Assembly: GCA_905612225.1 (NCBI GenBank)
Contig: CAJQRG010000063.1
Coordinates: 1 to 36,135 of the forward strand
Length of the DNA stretch: 36,135 nt
Source of the DNA: Emcibacteraceae bacterium
GTDB taxonomy: Bacteria > Pseudomonadota > Alphaproteobacteria > Sphingomonadales > Emcibacteraceae
Direction: 5' to 3'
In this document: one piece after another, positions 23,774-32,863 of the stretch
Position numbering within the stretch: the stretch's first letter is position 1
How the letters are laid out: the number at the start of each line of letters is the position of its first letter
Notes under the pieces: model-generated
The model's input: only the letters and a program-made list of their open reading frames with translations
Databases searched by the model: none
What the model was told of the DNA's origin: nothing
Made by a program: the position numbers and the translations under genes

Positions 23774-25023
23774 TATTTTCTTTTCTGAGTCTGATTGGGG
23801 TTGATTTCTGCTTTCGCATTCTTAGGCTCTGGCCTCCACCAATCACTGGTTTTTAATCTTCCGCGATCCATAAACCAATCATCAAGCTTGAGAGCGATTT
23901 TTTTAAACGGTCCCTTGGCAAGTTGCAACCACAATCTGTGAATGAGTTTTGAAAAATCTCGATTATAAGGACAGGTGCGTATACAAATGCTGCAGTCAGT
24001 ATTTTGATTACACCAAAACTTAAAGCATTTTTCTGCTGAAGGTGTCCATTTAACAACACCCTTTATATTACTCTCACTATGAGTTTGATCTGTTGGGGCA
24101 CCAAATGGAATTGCCTTGGGCGGGCAAGCCTTAGCACAACGATCACAGGTATTACAAAACTCCTCAACCCCAAATTTCTTTGGACTATTAATTTCAAGAG
24201 GCATATCTGTAAAAATTTTACCAATTCTAAACCTAGGTCCATATTTTTCATTAATTAGCATCCCGTGACGTCCAACCTCGCCAAGTCCAGCTTGCAAAGC
24301 CAGTGGAATACAAAGGGCACTATCATTAAGTGTTGCATATGCCCGATAGCCCATATTTCGTATATATTGCGCCAGCGTAATAATTGCTACCCCATCAAAG
24401 GTATACCCAAGTCCAGTAGCAGCGCCTGATAGTGCCGAGGGTACCGTTTTTATAAGCCCATGATCCATAGGCTCAAGTGTCACTATGACATTGGGAATAT
24501 CATCGGGAATTTCCTGAGGTTTTTGTCCATCCCCCTGAGCCGTAAAAATAGATTTATACATCCACCGTTCATCATATTCACACACACCAAGGTCGCCGAC
24601 ACCACAAAATCCAGCAACCTTACGCAGATCTCGCGTTGCTTCGGCCAAGCTTTCATAAGGATATGGTTCGGGCCAGCCCTCATCATGAGATGTATAATAA
24701 TCCCAAAAGCCTTCTTTGCGAATCTCATTTGGTTTTTCGTTTCTAAATTCGCCAGCTTTTTCAATATCACGAACAACATTATTTACATGCCAGGCTGCAT
24801 TGCGAAAGGCATAATCTTTCTGACTAAATCCGTCTGTTTTGCGTGCTTTTGCATAAGGCATATAGTAGCCCTCAAAAAATTTATCTGCCTTCTCAGACTT
24901 TATCTTTGGATCCCACATAGCTCTACAGTAAATATCAAATTTTTGTTCAAACCTTTCAAAGTTTTCATTTACAACTATTCCTGTCTCATCATCAATGGGA
25001 CGAGAATTTTTAGATTTTACCAT
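23773..25023 (-). CDS. Reductive dehalogenase-like corrinoid/Fe-S protein (cytoplasmic RdhA homolog)
   Basis: A 416-aa protein with the RdhA core: a nitroreductase-like corrinoid-binding middle (GLGYTFDGVAIITLAQYIRN, then GYRAYATLNDSALCIPLALQAGLGEVGR and EKYGPRFRIGKIFTDMP) and a C-terminal bacterial-ferredoxin segment with two 4Fe-4S motifs: C290, C293, C296, C300-P, and C333/C338 with C344, C347, C351-P. There is no twin-arginine signal and no adjacent rdhB anchor gene, so it should be cytoplasmic, like the aerobic catabolic enzymes NpRdhA and BhbA, but without their fused reductase domains. It is not QueG, which is shorter and has a different C-terminus. AAGGTG precedes the ATG. The partner reductase is not in the window. 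The substrate is unknown; halogenated phenols or another reductive reaction are possible. Confidence 0.8.
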   Translation of the reverse strand: MVKSKNSRPIDDETGIVVNENFERFEQKFDIYCRAMWDPKIKSEKADKFFEGYYMPYAKARKTDGFSQKDYAFRNAAWHVNNVVRDIEKAGEFRNEKPNEIRKEGFWDYYTSHDEGWPEPYPYESLAEATRDLRKVAGFCGVGDLGVCEYDERWMYKSIFTAQGDGQKPQEIPDDIPNVIVTLEPMDHGLIKTVPSALSGAATGLGYTFDGVAIITLAQYIRNMGYRAYATLNDSALCIPLALQAGLGEVGRHGMLINEKYGPRFRIGKIFTDMPLEINSPKKFGVEEFCNTCDRCAKACPPKAIPFGAPTDQTHSESNIKGVVKWTPSAEKCFKFWCNQNTDCSICIRTCPYNRDFSKLIHRLWLQLAKGPFKKIALKLDDWFMDRGRLKTSDWWRPEPKNAKAEINPNQTQKRK

Positions 25024-25131
25024 CAGACACCTTATCTTAATTAGTATGCATCAGAAGATAACCAAATTTTGCTTTTGCATCAATCAAATATAAATGTATT
25101 GTTTCTCACAAAATTAATAAGGAAAATTTTG

Positions 25132-26214
25132 ATGACAAGTTTTTTTCAACGATATTTATTACCTGGGCTTATCTTCCAGTCGGTTACGATAGCTGGAGGA
25201 TATGCTACCGGCCGTGAAATTGTTGAATTCTTTTTTAAAGCTGGTCCAACAGGTGGATTAATTGGTATTCTTTTTGCTATGGTAATCTGGAGCATTACTC
25301 TCGCCGCCTGCTTTGAGCTCGCACGCATTACAAAAAGCTACGATTATCATAGTTATTTTAGTCAGACCCTCGGCCGCGGCAGTATCTTGTTTGAAATTAC
25401 TTATATGCTACAAATTATATTAGTTATCTCTATTATTGGCGCAGCCGCTGGCGAACTACTTTCAGAAAATTATGGTATTGAGGCCATCTGGGGCACAGTA
25501 ATCATGATGATATCTGTGGCTATACTGGTATTTTTTGGCTCTGGTTTAATCGAAAAATTTCTAAGCCTATGGTCTATAATGCTTTATTTAGCATATGCTG
25601 CATTCGTCATCCTCTGCATCAATGTTTTTGGAGATAAAATAGTAACCAATTTTAGTACTTATCCAATTGGTGACGGCTGGTTTACTAGTGGATTAACTTA
25701 TTCTGGCTATAATCTCACTAGTCTTGCTGCTGTTCTCTTTTGCATACGCCACATCAAAACTCGTAAAGAGGCTATCTCAGCTGGGCTCCTTGCCGGGCCG
25801 ATTGCCATGATACCGGCTATCTTCTTCTTTGTTGCTATGATTGGATATTATCCAGAAATAATGGAGCAGTCATTGCCTGTAAATTACTTACTTAATATCC
25901 TTGAAGTACCAGTTTTTAAAATTCTATTTGAAATTATTCTCTTTGGTACTTTCATTGAGACCAGCGCGGCATTAATCCATTCCGTTAATGAAAGAATTGC
26001 AGTAGCATACGATGATAAAAAACGTCATATGCCTCGCTATATGCGCCCAGTAATTGCACTGGCAATCCTCTTTACCGCCATAGTAATGGCAACTAAATTT
26101 GGTGTCGTTAATTTAATATCTGCAGGGTATGGCACAATAACGTGGATATTTATTATATTGATTATTGTTCCACTTTTTACTGTTGGTATATGGAAAATAA
26201 TAAAGCAAAAATAG
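25132..26214 (+). CDS. YkvI-family membrane protein (LeuT-fold transporter)
   Basis: A 360-aa protein with about ten hydrophobic segments, beginning FFQRYLLPGLIFQSVTIAGGYATGREIVEFFF, the characteristic broken first helix of YkvI-family proteins related to the APC/LeuT fold. Later segments include GTFIETSAALIHSVNERI. The start at ATG 25132 is chosen over an in-frame start 21 codons upstream because AAGGA lies eight bases before it. The gene diverges from the RdhA-like gene and is convergent with the NSS transporter gene. Substrate is unknown; amino acids or small organic cations would be in keeping with relatives. Confidence 0.8.
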   Translation: MTSFFQRYLLPGLIFQSVTIAGGYATGREIVEFFFKAGPTGGLIGILFAMVIWSITLAACFELARITKSYDYHSYFSQTLGRGSILFEITYMLQIILVISIIGAAAGELLSENYGIEAIWGTVIMMISVAILVFFGSGLIEKFLSLWSIMLYLAYAAFVILCINVFGDKIVTNFSTYPIGDGWFTSGLTYSGYNLTSLAAVLFCIRHIKTRKEAISAGLLAGPIAMIPAIFFFVAMIGYYPEIMEQSLPVNYLLNILEVPVFKILFEIILFGTFIETSAALIHSVNERIAVAYDDKKRHMPRYMRPVIALAILFTAIVMATKFGVVNLISAGYGTITWIFIILIIVPLFTVGIWKIIKQK

Positions 26215-26244
26215 TTACGAAAACAGCTATAGCTTAAATCGCCA

Positions 26245-27627
26245 TTAGAACGGGTTGCCGAATATCATCATGTAAACAACAAGTGTTATAGCAAAGGTAG
26301 CAATGTACTTCGTACTAATTCGCCATAAGATAAATTCTTTACTTCCAATTGCAAAACCTAATTGCTTTTCTGCCATTTCATTTGTCATCGCCCAACCAGA
26401 AAAAAGCCCTATCATAAGCGCATTGATAGGTATGAGCAAATTAGCAACAGTATAGTCCATGATGCCAAAAAGGTTCTTACCTTCAAAGAGGGGTATAAAA
26501 TCAAGCGGTTTAAATTCTAATAATACATTAAAGGATAACACCATAAATATACCAATAGTCCAAGCAACCATGCCTGACGTCCAAGCCATTTTGGCCCGTG
26601 ACTTACCTTTATCAACAAACCAAGCAACGATAGGTTCAAGCATACCTATCGTTGACGATAAAGCAGCAAAAGAAAGTAATATGAAGAAGAGGCCGCCGAT
26701 TATTATTCCTCCTGGCATTTGACCAAATGCTATAGGTAGCGTGACAAATATAAGTCCGGGACCCTCACTCGGCTCAAGACCATAAGCAAAAACTATTGGA
26801 AAGATAGCAAAGCCAGCAAGGAGTGCAACCAACGTATCCGCCATGGCAATCATCCCAGCAGACTTGGGAAGTGATACATCATCTGGCAGATAAGCACCGT
26901 AAGTAATAAGTGCGCCAACCCCAATAGCGAGTGAAAATAATGCCTGCCCCAATGCCTCAAGTATCGCCCGTGGTGTAAGTTTTGAAAAATCAGGGTTTAG
27001 TAAAAATTCAATAGTAGCAGCGGCATCCCCAGTTATCATAGCATAAATAGCAAGAAAAAATAGAATGACAAACAATGCAGGTAATATAATTCTCACAGCC
27101 TTTTCAAGACCGTTTTTTACACCCCTCGAAATGATAGAAACTGTCGTAAATAGGAAAATACTAAACCACAATATAGATGAAAACACATTATCCTGTGATG
27201 CTTGAAAAATAGCGCCAGAGCCTGCACCGTCAACATCTTTAAATTTTCCCATTATAGCTTTAAAAATATATTCCACTGACCAACCAGCTATTACAGCATA
27301 GTAAGAAAGACCAAGTATAGGAATTAATATACTAACCCAACCAATAATTTTCCATATGGGGTGGTATCCTTTTTTTACAAAGCGGTTCATCGTCTCTACT
27401 GCGCTTAACTTCCCCTCACGGCCCATAGCAAGCTCAGACATTATAAGCGGCACACCTAAGATAAGAACAAAGCCTATATAAACCATAATAAAGGCACTGC
27501 CTCCATTTTGTCCTGCTATATAAGGAAACCTCCATAAGTTTCCAAGGCCAACTGAGCAACCAATAGCTGCCATTAAAAATGTTGACCTGGATGACCATAT
27601 TTCTTTTGGCTCCACTACATCGTTCAT
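26245..27627 (-). CDS. Sodium:neurotransmitter symporter (NSS) family transporter
   Basis: A 460-aa Na+-coupled amino-acid-type symporter with about eleven or twelve transmembrane helices. The TM1 signature is clear: FLMAAIGCSVGLGNLWRFP, then GQNGGSAFIMVYI. TM3 has LSYYAVIAGWSVEYI, TM6 SLAIGVGALITYGAYL. Bacterial members such as LeuT, MhsT and TnaT move amino acids with Na+, which fits a marine organism. It reads divergently from the sulfatase gene across a 188-base intergenic region. Substrate is not deducible from sequence. Confidence 0.9.
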   Translation of the reverse strand: MNDVVEPKEIWSSRSTFLMAAIGCSVGLGNLWRFPYIAGQNGGSAFIMVYIGFVLILGVPLIMSELAMGREGKLSAVETMNRFVKKGYHPIWKIIGWVSILIPILGLSYYAVIAGWSVEYIFKAIMGKFKDVDGAGSGAIFQASQDNVFSSILWFSIFLFTTVSIISRGVKNGLEKAVRIILPALFVILFFLAIYAMITGDAAATIEFLLNPDFSKLTPRAILEALGQALFSLAIGVGALITYGAYLPDDVSLPKSAGMIAMADTLVALLAGFAIFPIVFAYGLEPSEGPGLIFVTLPIAFGQMPGGIIIGGLFFILLSFAALSSTIGMLEPIVAWFVDKGKSRAKMAWTSGMVAWTIGIFMVLSFNVLLEFKPLDFIPLFEGKNLFGIMDYTVANLLIPINALMIGLFSGWAMTNEMAEKQLGFAIGSKEFILWRISTKYIATFAITLVVYMMIFGNPF

Positions 27628-27753
27628 AAATAAAAAATCCTAATATTTTAGTTTTTAATTATAATTTGATAAACCCTAACGAGAATATTATTACTTTTCA
27701 ATGCCTCTTTAATACTTTGTGAGAGTAACAAACAAAAATAAACTTCAAATTGA

Positions 27754-27783
27754 TTGACTTATTGTTAATACTTCTCCGATAAT
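27754..27783 (+). promoter_or_regulatory. Likely sigma-70 promoter of the sulfatase gene
   Basis: TTGACT (27754-27759) and GATAAT (27778-27783) are 18 bases apart. They would start a transcript about 25 bases before the sulfatase ATG, which also has AGGAT upstream. The pair is close to consensus but was judged by eye only. Confidence 0.5.
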
Positions 27784-27815
27784 CACCTCAATAAACTAAA
27801 CCTTAGGATTTTGAT

Positions 27816-29483
27816 ATGAAAAAAATATTAGTACTTATTATCTTTTCTTTTGCTCTTTACTCGTGCGATGCACCAAAAGTTTTGGACCCCGTAGGGCAAT
27901 TAAAAGTTGATGATAGACCTAATATTCTTTTAATAATGGCAGATGATTTAGGCTATTCTGATATTGCGCCTTTTGGTGGTGAGATCTCAACCCCCAATCT
28001 TGATGCCCTTGCAGCAGGTGGTATCAAAATGAGCAATCTTTATGCTGCTTCGGCATGCTCCCCAACACGTACAATGCTTCTTGGTGGTGCAGATAGTCAC
28101 CGCGGGGGAATGGGCACTATGTATAATGATCAAGCCCCAAACCAGGTTGGGCAGCCAGGGTATGAAGGTTATATGAACCATGATGTTGTCTCTGTAGCTA
28201 CACTGCTACAAGATACCGGTTATAATACATATATGACAGGTAAGTGGCACTTAGGCTACGAAGATGACCAATCCCCTAAAGCCAGAGGGTTTGAACGTTC
28301 TTTTGGCCTGCTCCAAGGCGGCAGTAGTCACTTTGATGATCAACCAATGACTGTTCAACATGATAAATCATGGTTTCGTGAAAACGGTAAGATGGTTGGT
28401 CTTCCCGAAGATTTTTTCTCAACTCAATTTTATACTGATAAGATGATCAACTATATGGAACTAGATGAAGAAGATGGAAAACCATTTTTTGCTTATCTTG
28501 CCTATACTGCGCCACACTGGCCTCTGCAGGCACCGACCGAATATCTGAATAAATACAAGGGCAGATATGATGCTGGTTATGAAAATCTCACTAAAGAACG
28601 ACATAAATCTCTGCAAGACCTAGGTCTTATAAAAGAGGATATACAAATGCCCGCACCAGCATATCCGCAGACTGAAAGCTGGGAAAATATAAGTGAACAG
28701 CAAAAAAAAATAGACGCCCGGGAAATGGAGATTTATGCAGCTATGGTTGACAATATGGACTTTCATATTGGTCGTGTTCTTGATTACCTCGAAGCGTCAG
28801 GTCAGCGCGAAAATACTATTATTATATTTATGTCTGATAATGGTGCGGCCGGCTTCGGACCAGGGATGGCCAAAGCTTTTCCTCAAGATTGGATAGACAG
28901 TAATTTTGATAATAGCTTTGAGAACATGGGTAAAAAAGGCTCATATATTTATTATGGCCCCCACTGGGCACGTGCCGGAACAGCCCCTTCAAGAATGTTT
29001 AAAGGATTCTCGTCTGAAGGAGGACTTAAGGTACCAGGGATCATAAACTGGGGTGATAATTTAGCCATTAAAACTGGAGGTTTTAATGATCAATTCGTGA
29101 CTATTCATGATCTTCCTGTAACTTTTCTTGAAATTGCAGAAACGCAGCATCCTGGTACATCTTATAAAGGAAGGGACGTATATCCCTATGTTGGAACTTC
29201 GATTCTTCCCTACTTAAGTGGAAAAAAAGAAAGTATTCATGGCCCCACAGACGTTGTTGCCTGGGAGCTTCATGACCGCATGGCAGTTCGTAAAGGTGAC
29301 TGGAAAATTATTAAAATTCCTGGCACATACGGCACTGGGGACTGGGAACTTTTTAATATCAAGAATGACCCAGGTGAGCGTAATGACTTAAGCACACAAA
29401 ACCTTACAAAACTCTCTGAACTAATTGCTGATTGGGAAACTTATGCGTTAGAAAATGGAGTTATCACACCCGAGTGGAAATAA
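27816..29483 (+). CDS. Lipoprotein sulfatase (arylsulfatase family)
   Basis: A 555-aa type I sulfatase. The N-terminus is a lipoprotein signal with lipobox LYSC (Cys17), so it is membrane-anchored outside the cytoplasm. Catalytic elements are NILLIMADDLGYSD (metal Asp43/44), C81SPTR (Cys to be converted to formylglycine), TGKWHLGY, APHWPLQAP and IFMSDNGAAG (metal Asp/Asn). It resembles AtsA-type arylsulfatases. The maturation enzyme is not in the window. It would release sulfate from an organic sulfate ester. An NSS transporter is divergent and a ThrE-type exporter convergent; no polysaccharide lyase or glycosidase is near, so a small sulfate ester is more likely than a glycan, though this is inference. 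Confidence 0.9.
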   Translation: MKKILVLIIFSFALYSCDAPKVLDPVGQLKVDDRPNILLIMADDLGYSDIAPFGGEISTPNLDALAAGGIKMSNLYAASACSPTRTMLLGGADSHRGGMGTMYNDQAPNQVGQPGYEGYMNHDVVSVATLLQDTGYNTYMTGKWHLGYEDDQSPKARGFERSFGLLQGGSSHFDDQPMTVQHDKSWFRENGKMVGLPEDFFSTQFYTDKMINYMELDEEDGKPFFAYLAYTAPHWPLQAPTEYLNKYKGRYDAGYENLTKERHKSLQDLGLIKEDIQMPAPAYPQTESWENISEQQKKIDAREMEIYAAMVDNMDFHIGRVLDYLEASGQRENTIIIFMSDNGAAGFGPGMAKAFPQDWIDSNFDNSFENMGKKGSYIYYGPHWARAGTAPSRMFKGFSSEGGLKVPGIINWGDNLAIKTGGFNDQFVTIHDLPVTFLEIAETQHPGTSYKGRDVYPYVGTSILPYLSGKKESIHGPTDVVAWELHDRMAVRKGDWKIIKIPGTYGTGDWELFNIKNDPGERNDLSTQNLTKLSELIADWETYALENGVITPEWK

Positions 29484-29551
29484 TAAATTTTGGGTCACGA
29501 TCGACGTTCAATATTCAACTAGAATTGATACCGTAAGGGTCAATAAAAAAT

Positions 29552-30796
29552 CTACAATGTTACCTTAGGTCTCACAATTGTATTTGCAATAAGGAGCCCT
29601 GCTGCAATCACAAGCGCAACGATAAACATTTGTAGAAATTGATTGAGGCCCTTGCTAGTTTCTTCTGTAGCAGCAATAAAAAGCCCCTGAAAACCGACAG
29701 ACCCACTAACCATAACGGTGATTGCTGGTACCAATACAATTGAGGTAGGTCGATTGAACTTTCGAGCCCAAAGGTTACCAAAAATATTAGCAACAATAGC
29801 TCCCATTAAAGTACCAAGATATTCAATTTCAAAGGAGTTACCAAAAATCACCCCAAAATAAGAGACGAGACAGCATAAAATTACCCAAGGAAAGTCACGC
29901 ATAAGCGACTGGTAAGCAACACCAAGACCAATGAAAAGAAGTGGTAAAAAGATCCACGGGTTCCATGGATTAAGACTTGTATACATCACAGTATTTACTT
30001 GAATTGATGGTAAAAAAATACTGACCGTCGCAAGGCCAAACCAAGCACCAAAAAACTGTTTAAGTAAATAAGTAATACCAGCAATAAGGTTAGCACTCCC
30101 CGAAACTACATGATCACTAACAATTTCAACAATTCCAGCGCTAACTGTGAAGCCTGGAATTAACACGATAATGGAAGATAGCACAACAACTTGAATATTT
30201 ATTTCTGGAAGAAAAATTTGTAAAAAAGTTGCAAGCACTCCAACAATATAAGCACTTGAAAAGGGAAGAAGTTCAATTAACCGACCATGAAACTGATGAG
30301 CAATATATACGTTTATGTAAACAACAAGTGCTAATCCACCTGCCAGCAATATATCCCATATATTTCCAGTCAATAAGCCAGCGAAACCAACTCCAATAAG
30401 AAGAAAACTAATCGCTTTGGCAAATGGTCCCCAAGGGTCTGGAAGTTTATCTATTTTATCAAGAAGTGTGTAGGCATCTTCAAGAGAAATTTCGCCTGCA
30501 ACTACCAACTCCACAAGCTCTCCAACACGAGCAAGTTTGGCCATATTAAAGGCACCCTTTTCAACTTTTTCAACATGCTGGATTTGGACCATAGGATCAT
30601 CTTTCCAAAACACATACATAATCTCTGATCTAGTTGAATGAAAAATCCCTTGATAACCTAATGTTTCGGTCACTTGGGTTAAATAACTCTCAAGCCGCGC
30701 AGCCGATGGGCCATAGCTATGCGCCATTATACCAAGCTTTATGATAAATCGCCTAGCAACACTATATTTTACAAGTTTTTCATTATATTCTGTCAT
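29552..30796 (-). CDS. ThrE-family threonine/serine exporter-like membrane protein
   Basis: A 414-aa protein with the two-part ThrE layout: an N-terminal soluble DUF1212-type region (LGIMAHSYGPSAARLESYL, then VAGEISLEDAYTLLDKID) followed by about ten transmembrane helices, including a segment with VVLSSIIVLIPGFTVSAGI and a C-terminal membrane block of DUF3815 type. The family exports threonine and serine in Corynebacterium; here the substrate is unproven. The start is uncertain: ATG at 30796 or GTG at 30814, the latter having AAGG almost touching it. It converges on the sulfatase gene across 68 bases with no clear terminator. Confidence 0.8.
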   Translation of the reverse strand: MTEYNEKLVKYSVARRFIIKLGIMAHSYGPSAARLESYLTQVTETLGYQGIFHSTRSEIMYVFWKDDPMVQIQHVEKVEKGAFNMAKLARVGELVELVVAGEISLEDAYTLLDKIDKLPDPWGPFAKAISFLLIGVGFAGLLTGNIWDILLAGGLALVVYINVYIAHQFHGRLIELLPFSSAYIVGVLATFLQIFLPEINIQVVVLSSIIVLIPGFTVSAGIVEIVSDHVVSGSANLIAGITYLLKQFFGAWFGLATVSIFLPSIQVNTVMYTSLNPWNPWIFLPLLFIGLGVAYQSLMRDFPWVILCCLVSYFGVIFGNSFEIEYLGTLMGAIVANIFGNLWARKFNRPTSIVLVPAITVMVSGSVGFQGLFIAATEETSKGLNQFLQMFIVALVIAAGLLIANTIVRPKVTL

Positions 30797-30932
30797 AGGG
30801 GTCGACTCAATCACCTTATATTATTAGCAACGTTAGGTCATTTTCATTAAAATGCAAAACAATTATAACCCATAGGAAAAATAAAGATTTTATAGACGAT
30901 ACTTGATCATATAAGTTCGAATTTACGTTATT

Positions 30933-30946
30933 GTTCTTGAAAGAAC
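30933..30946. promoter_or_regulatory. Inverted repeat upstream of nadA
   Basis: GTTCTT and AAGAAC are perfect reverse complements separated by GA, located about 53 bases before the nadA ATG. Position and symmetry suit a repressor operator for NAD biosynthesis, but I cannot match it to a known regulator motif. Confidence 0.35.
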
Positions 30947-30999
30947 TACCCTAAACCCTTACATAGGAATTGAGAACTTGTGACTATAGAGTTAAAAAT

Positions 31000-32004
31000 A
31001 TGTCTATTCCACTAATGCCAAACGAAAGTTTACCTAAAGTAGAACTTATAAGTGAGATTAAACGCCTGCGAAAAGAAAAAAACGCGGTCATCCTTGCTCA
31101 TTACTACCAAGACCCTGAAATTCAGGATATTGCAGACTTTGTTGGTGATAGTCTTGACCTTTCACGAAAAGCGGCGGCAACAAATGCTGATGTGATAGTC
31201 TTCTGCGGTGTAAGGTTTATGGCGGAAGTAGCCAAAATACTAAGCCCTAAAAAGACAGTAATACTTCCTGATATGGAAGCAGGTTGTTCACTTGAAGACA
31301 GTTGCCCACCAGATGAATTTATTAAATTTCGTGAAAAATATCCAGAGCACCTTTGCCTTACTTATATTAATTGTTCTGCCGATATTAAAGCGATGTCAGA
31401 TATAATAGTCACATCATCAAACGCTGAGCATATTCTCAATCAACTTCCCAAAGATCAAAAAATAATGATGGCTCCAGACCGCCACCTCGGGGCGTACCTA
31501 TCTAAGAAAACAGGCCGAGAAATGATATTTTGGCCTGGAAGTTGCATTGTACATGAACAGTTTTCGGAAAAAGAACTTATTAAATTAAAGGCTAGTCACC
31601 CGGATGCACCAGTTACGGCTCATCCAGAATGCCCTGAAACTATTTTACGTCATGCTGACCATGTGGGCTCCACATCATCAATTCTTAAATTCGTACTTGA
31701 AAATCCCGCGAATAAATTTCTAGTTGCAACCGAGCCAGGTATAATTCACCAAATGCAAAAAAGTGCTCCCAATAAGGAATTTATTGGTGCGCCTGGTGCG
31801 GACGGAAATTGTAATTGTAATCAATGTCCATTCATGGCCTTGAATACACTTGAAAAGCTTTATAAATGTCTAAATATCCTCGAGCCTGAAATTCAGGTGG
31901 ATGAAATTACTCGTATAAAAGCACTTGCGCCACTTAATAAAATGCTTGAAATGTCGCCATCGGTTTCATCAAACAAAACTCCAAATTCTGGGCGGGCATT
32001 TTAA
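31000..32004 (+). CDS. nadA: Quinolinate synthase A
   Basis: A 334-aa quinolinate synthase, condensing iminoaspartate and dihydroxyacetone phosphate to quinolinate in NAD biosynthesis. The 4Fe-4S enzyme's hallmark segments are ILAHYYQDPEIQDIADFVGDS, VFCGVRFMAEVAKIL, a central FWPGSCIVHEQF and the C-terminal GNCNCNQCPFM. I choose ATG 31000 over the TTG at 30970, whose extra ten residues look unlike the family and which has poor ribosome-binding spacing. nadC follows one base later; nadB is absent here. Confidence 0.95.
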   Translation: MSIPLMPNESLPKVELISEIKRLRKEKNAVILAHYYQDPEIQDIADFVGDSLDLSRKAAATNADVIVFCGVRFMAEVAKILSPKKTVILPDMEAGCSLEDSCPPDEFIKFREKYPEHLCLTYINCSADIKAMSDIIVTSSNAEHILNQLPKDQKIMMAPDRHLGAYLSKKTGREMIFWPGSCIVHEQFSEKELIKLKASHPDAPVTAHPECPETILRHADHVGSTSSILKFVLENPANKFLVATEPGIIHQMQKSAPNKEFIGAPGADGNCNCNQCPFMALNTLEKLYKCLNILEPEIQVDEITRIKALAPLNKMLEMSPSVSSNKTPNSGRAF

Positions 32005-32005
32005 A

Positions 32006-32851
32006 ATGCCACTTTTTAAAGAAGAGCTCAGACATTTTATAAGTTGCGTACTTGAAGAGGATATTGGGTCCGGCGACATCACCACAATTGCTACTATTCC
32101 TAGCACTGCAAACCTAAGGGCCGAAATGAGTGCTCGTGAGACGATAGTTATAGCAGGAATTAATATTGCCGAACGGATTATTCATACGGTTGATAGTGCT
32201 ATAAGTATTGAAATACTTGTTCAGGACGGCATTCAAGTTACCGGGGGAAATACGCTTATGCGTCTTGAGGGAAATGCAAGAAAAATTCTTACCGCCGAGA
32301 GGTCAGCTCTAAATATTTTGCAACATTTATCCGGCATTGCTACTCTCACACGCCAATATGTTAAAGAAATTGAACACACAAACTGCCGCCTCCTTGATAC
32401 TAGGAAAACTATTCCTATGATGCGAAAACTAGCTAAGTACGCTACACGCATGGGAGGGGCAATGAACCATCGCATGTGCCTTGACGACGGAATCCTAATT
32501 AAAGACAATCATATCGCTAGTGTTGGGTCAGTAAAAAATGCTATTGAAGCCGCTAAAAATTATGGTGCTACAGCTAGTGCTATTGGTATTACCGTTGAAT
32601 GTGACACCCTCGAACAAGCTGCCGAAGCCGCTACAGCAGGTGCTGACAGGCTCCTTCTTGATAATATGTCCCTTGATATGCTACGTATTGCTGTTGCGGA
32701 TTTTGGGGATAAAGTAATCCTAGAAGCCTCCGGAGGGGTAACTTTTGATACCATTAAAGAAATTGCTGAAACTGGCGTAAACTTTATATCCGTCGGCCGC
32801 ATTACACAGTCTGCACCAGCAATCGATATTGGACTTGATTATTTAAAATAA
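32006..32851 (+). CDS. nadC: Nicotinate-nucleotide pyrophosphorylase (carboxylating)
   Basis: A 281-aa quinolinate phosphoribosyltransferase making nicotinate mononucleotide from quinolinate and PRPP. Visible are LEEDIGSGDITT, ERSALNILQHLSGIATLT, CRLLDTRKTIPMMRKLAKYA (quinolinate-binding Arg/Lys), the HRMCLDDGILIKDNH block and EASGGVTFDTI. ATG 32006 immediately follows the nadA stop; an in-frame start further upstream lies within nadA and is not needed. It works directly after NadA in de novo NAD synthesis. Confidence 0.95.
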   Translation: MPLFKEELRHFISCVLEEDIGSGDITTIATIPSTANLRAEMSARETIVIAGINIAERIIHTVDSAISIEILVQDGIQVTGGNTLMRLEGNARKILTAERSALNILQHLSGIATLTRQYVKEIEHTNCRLLDTRKTIPMMRKLAKYATRMGGAMNHRMCLDDGILIKDNHIASVGSVKNAIEAAKNYGATASAIGITVECDTLEQAAEAATAGADRLLLDNMSLDMLRIAVADFGDKVILEASGGVTFDTIKEIAETGVNFISVGRITQSAPAIDIGLDYLK

Positions 32852-32863
32852 ATTAAAAATTTT

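Noticed and set aside
24460-25044. Long plus-strand open frame opposite the reductive-dehalogenase-like gene
   Set aside because: It is fully antisense to a gene with clear Fe-S motifs, its product is a non-periodic Phe/Ile-rich string without family motifs, and no ribosome-binding site precedes it.
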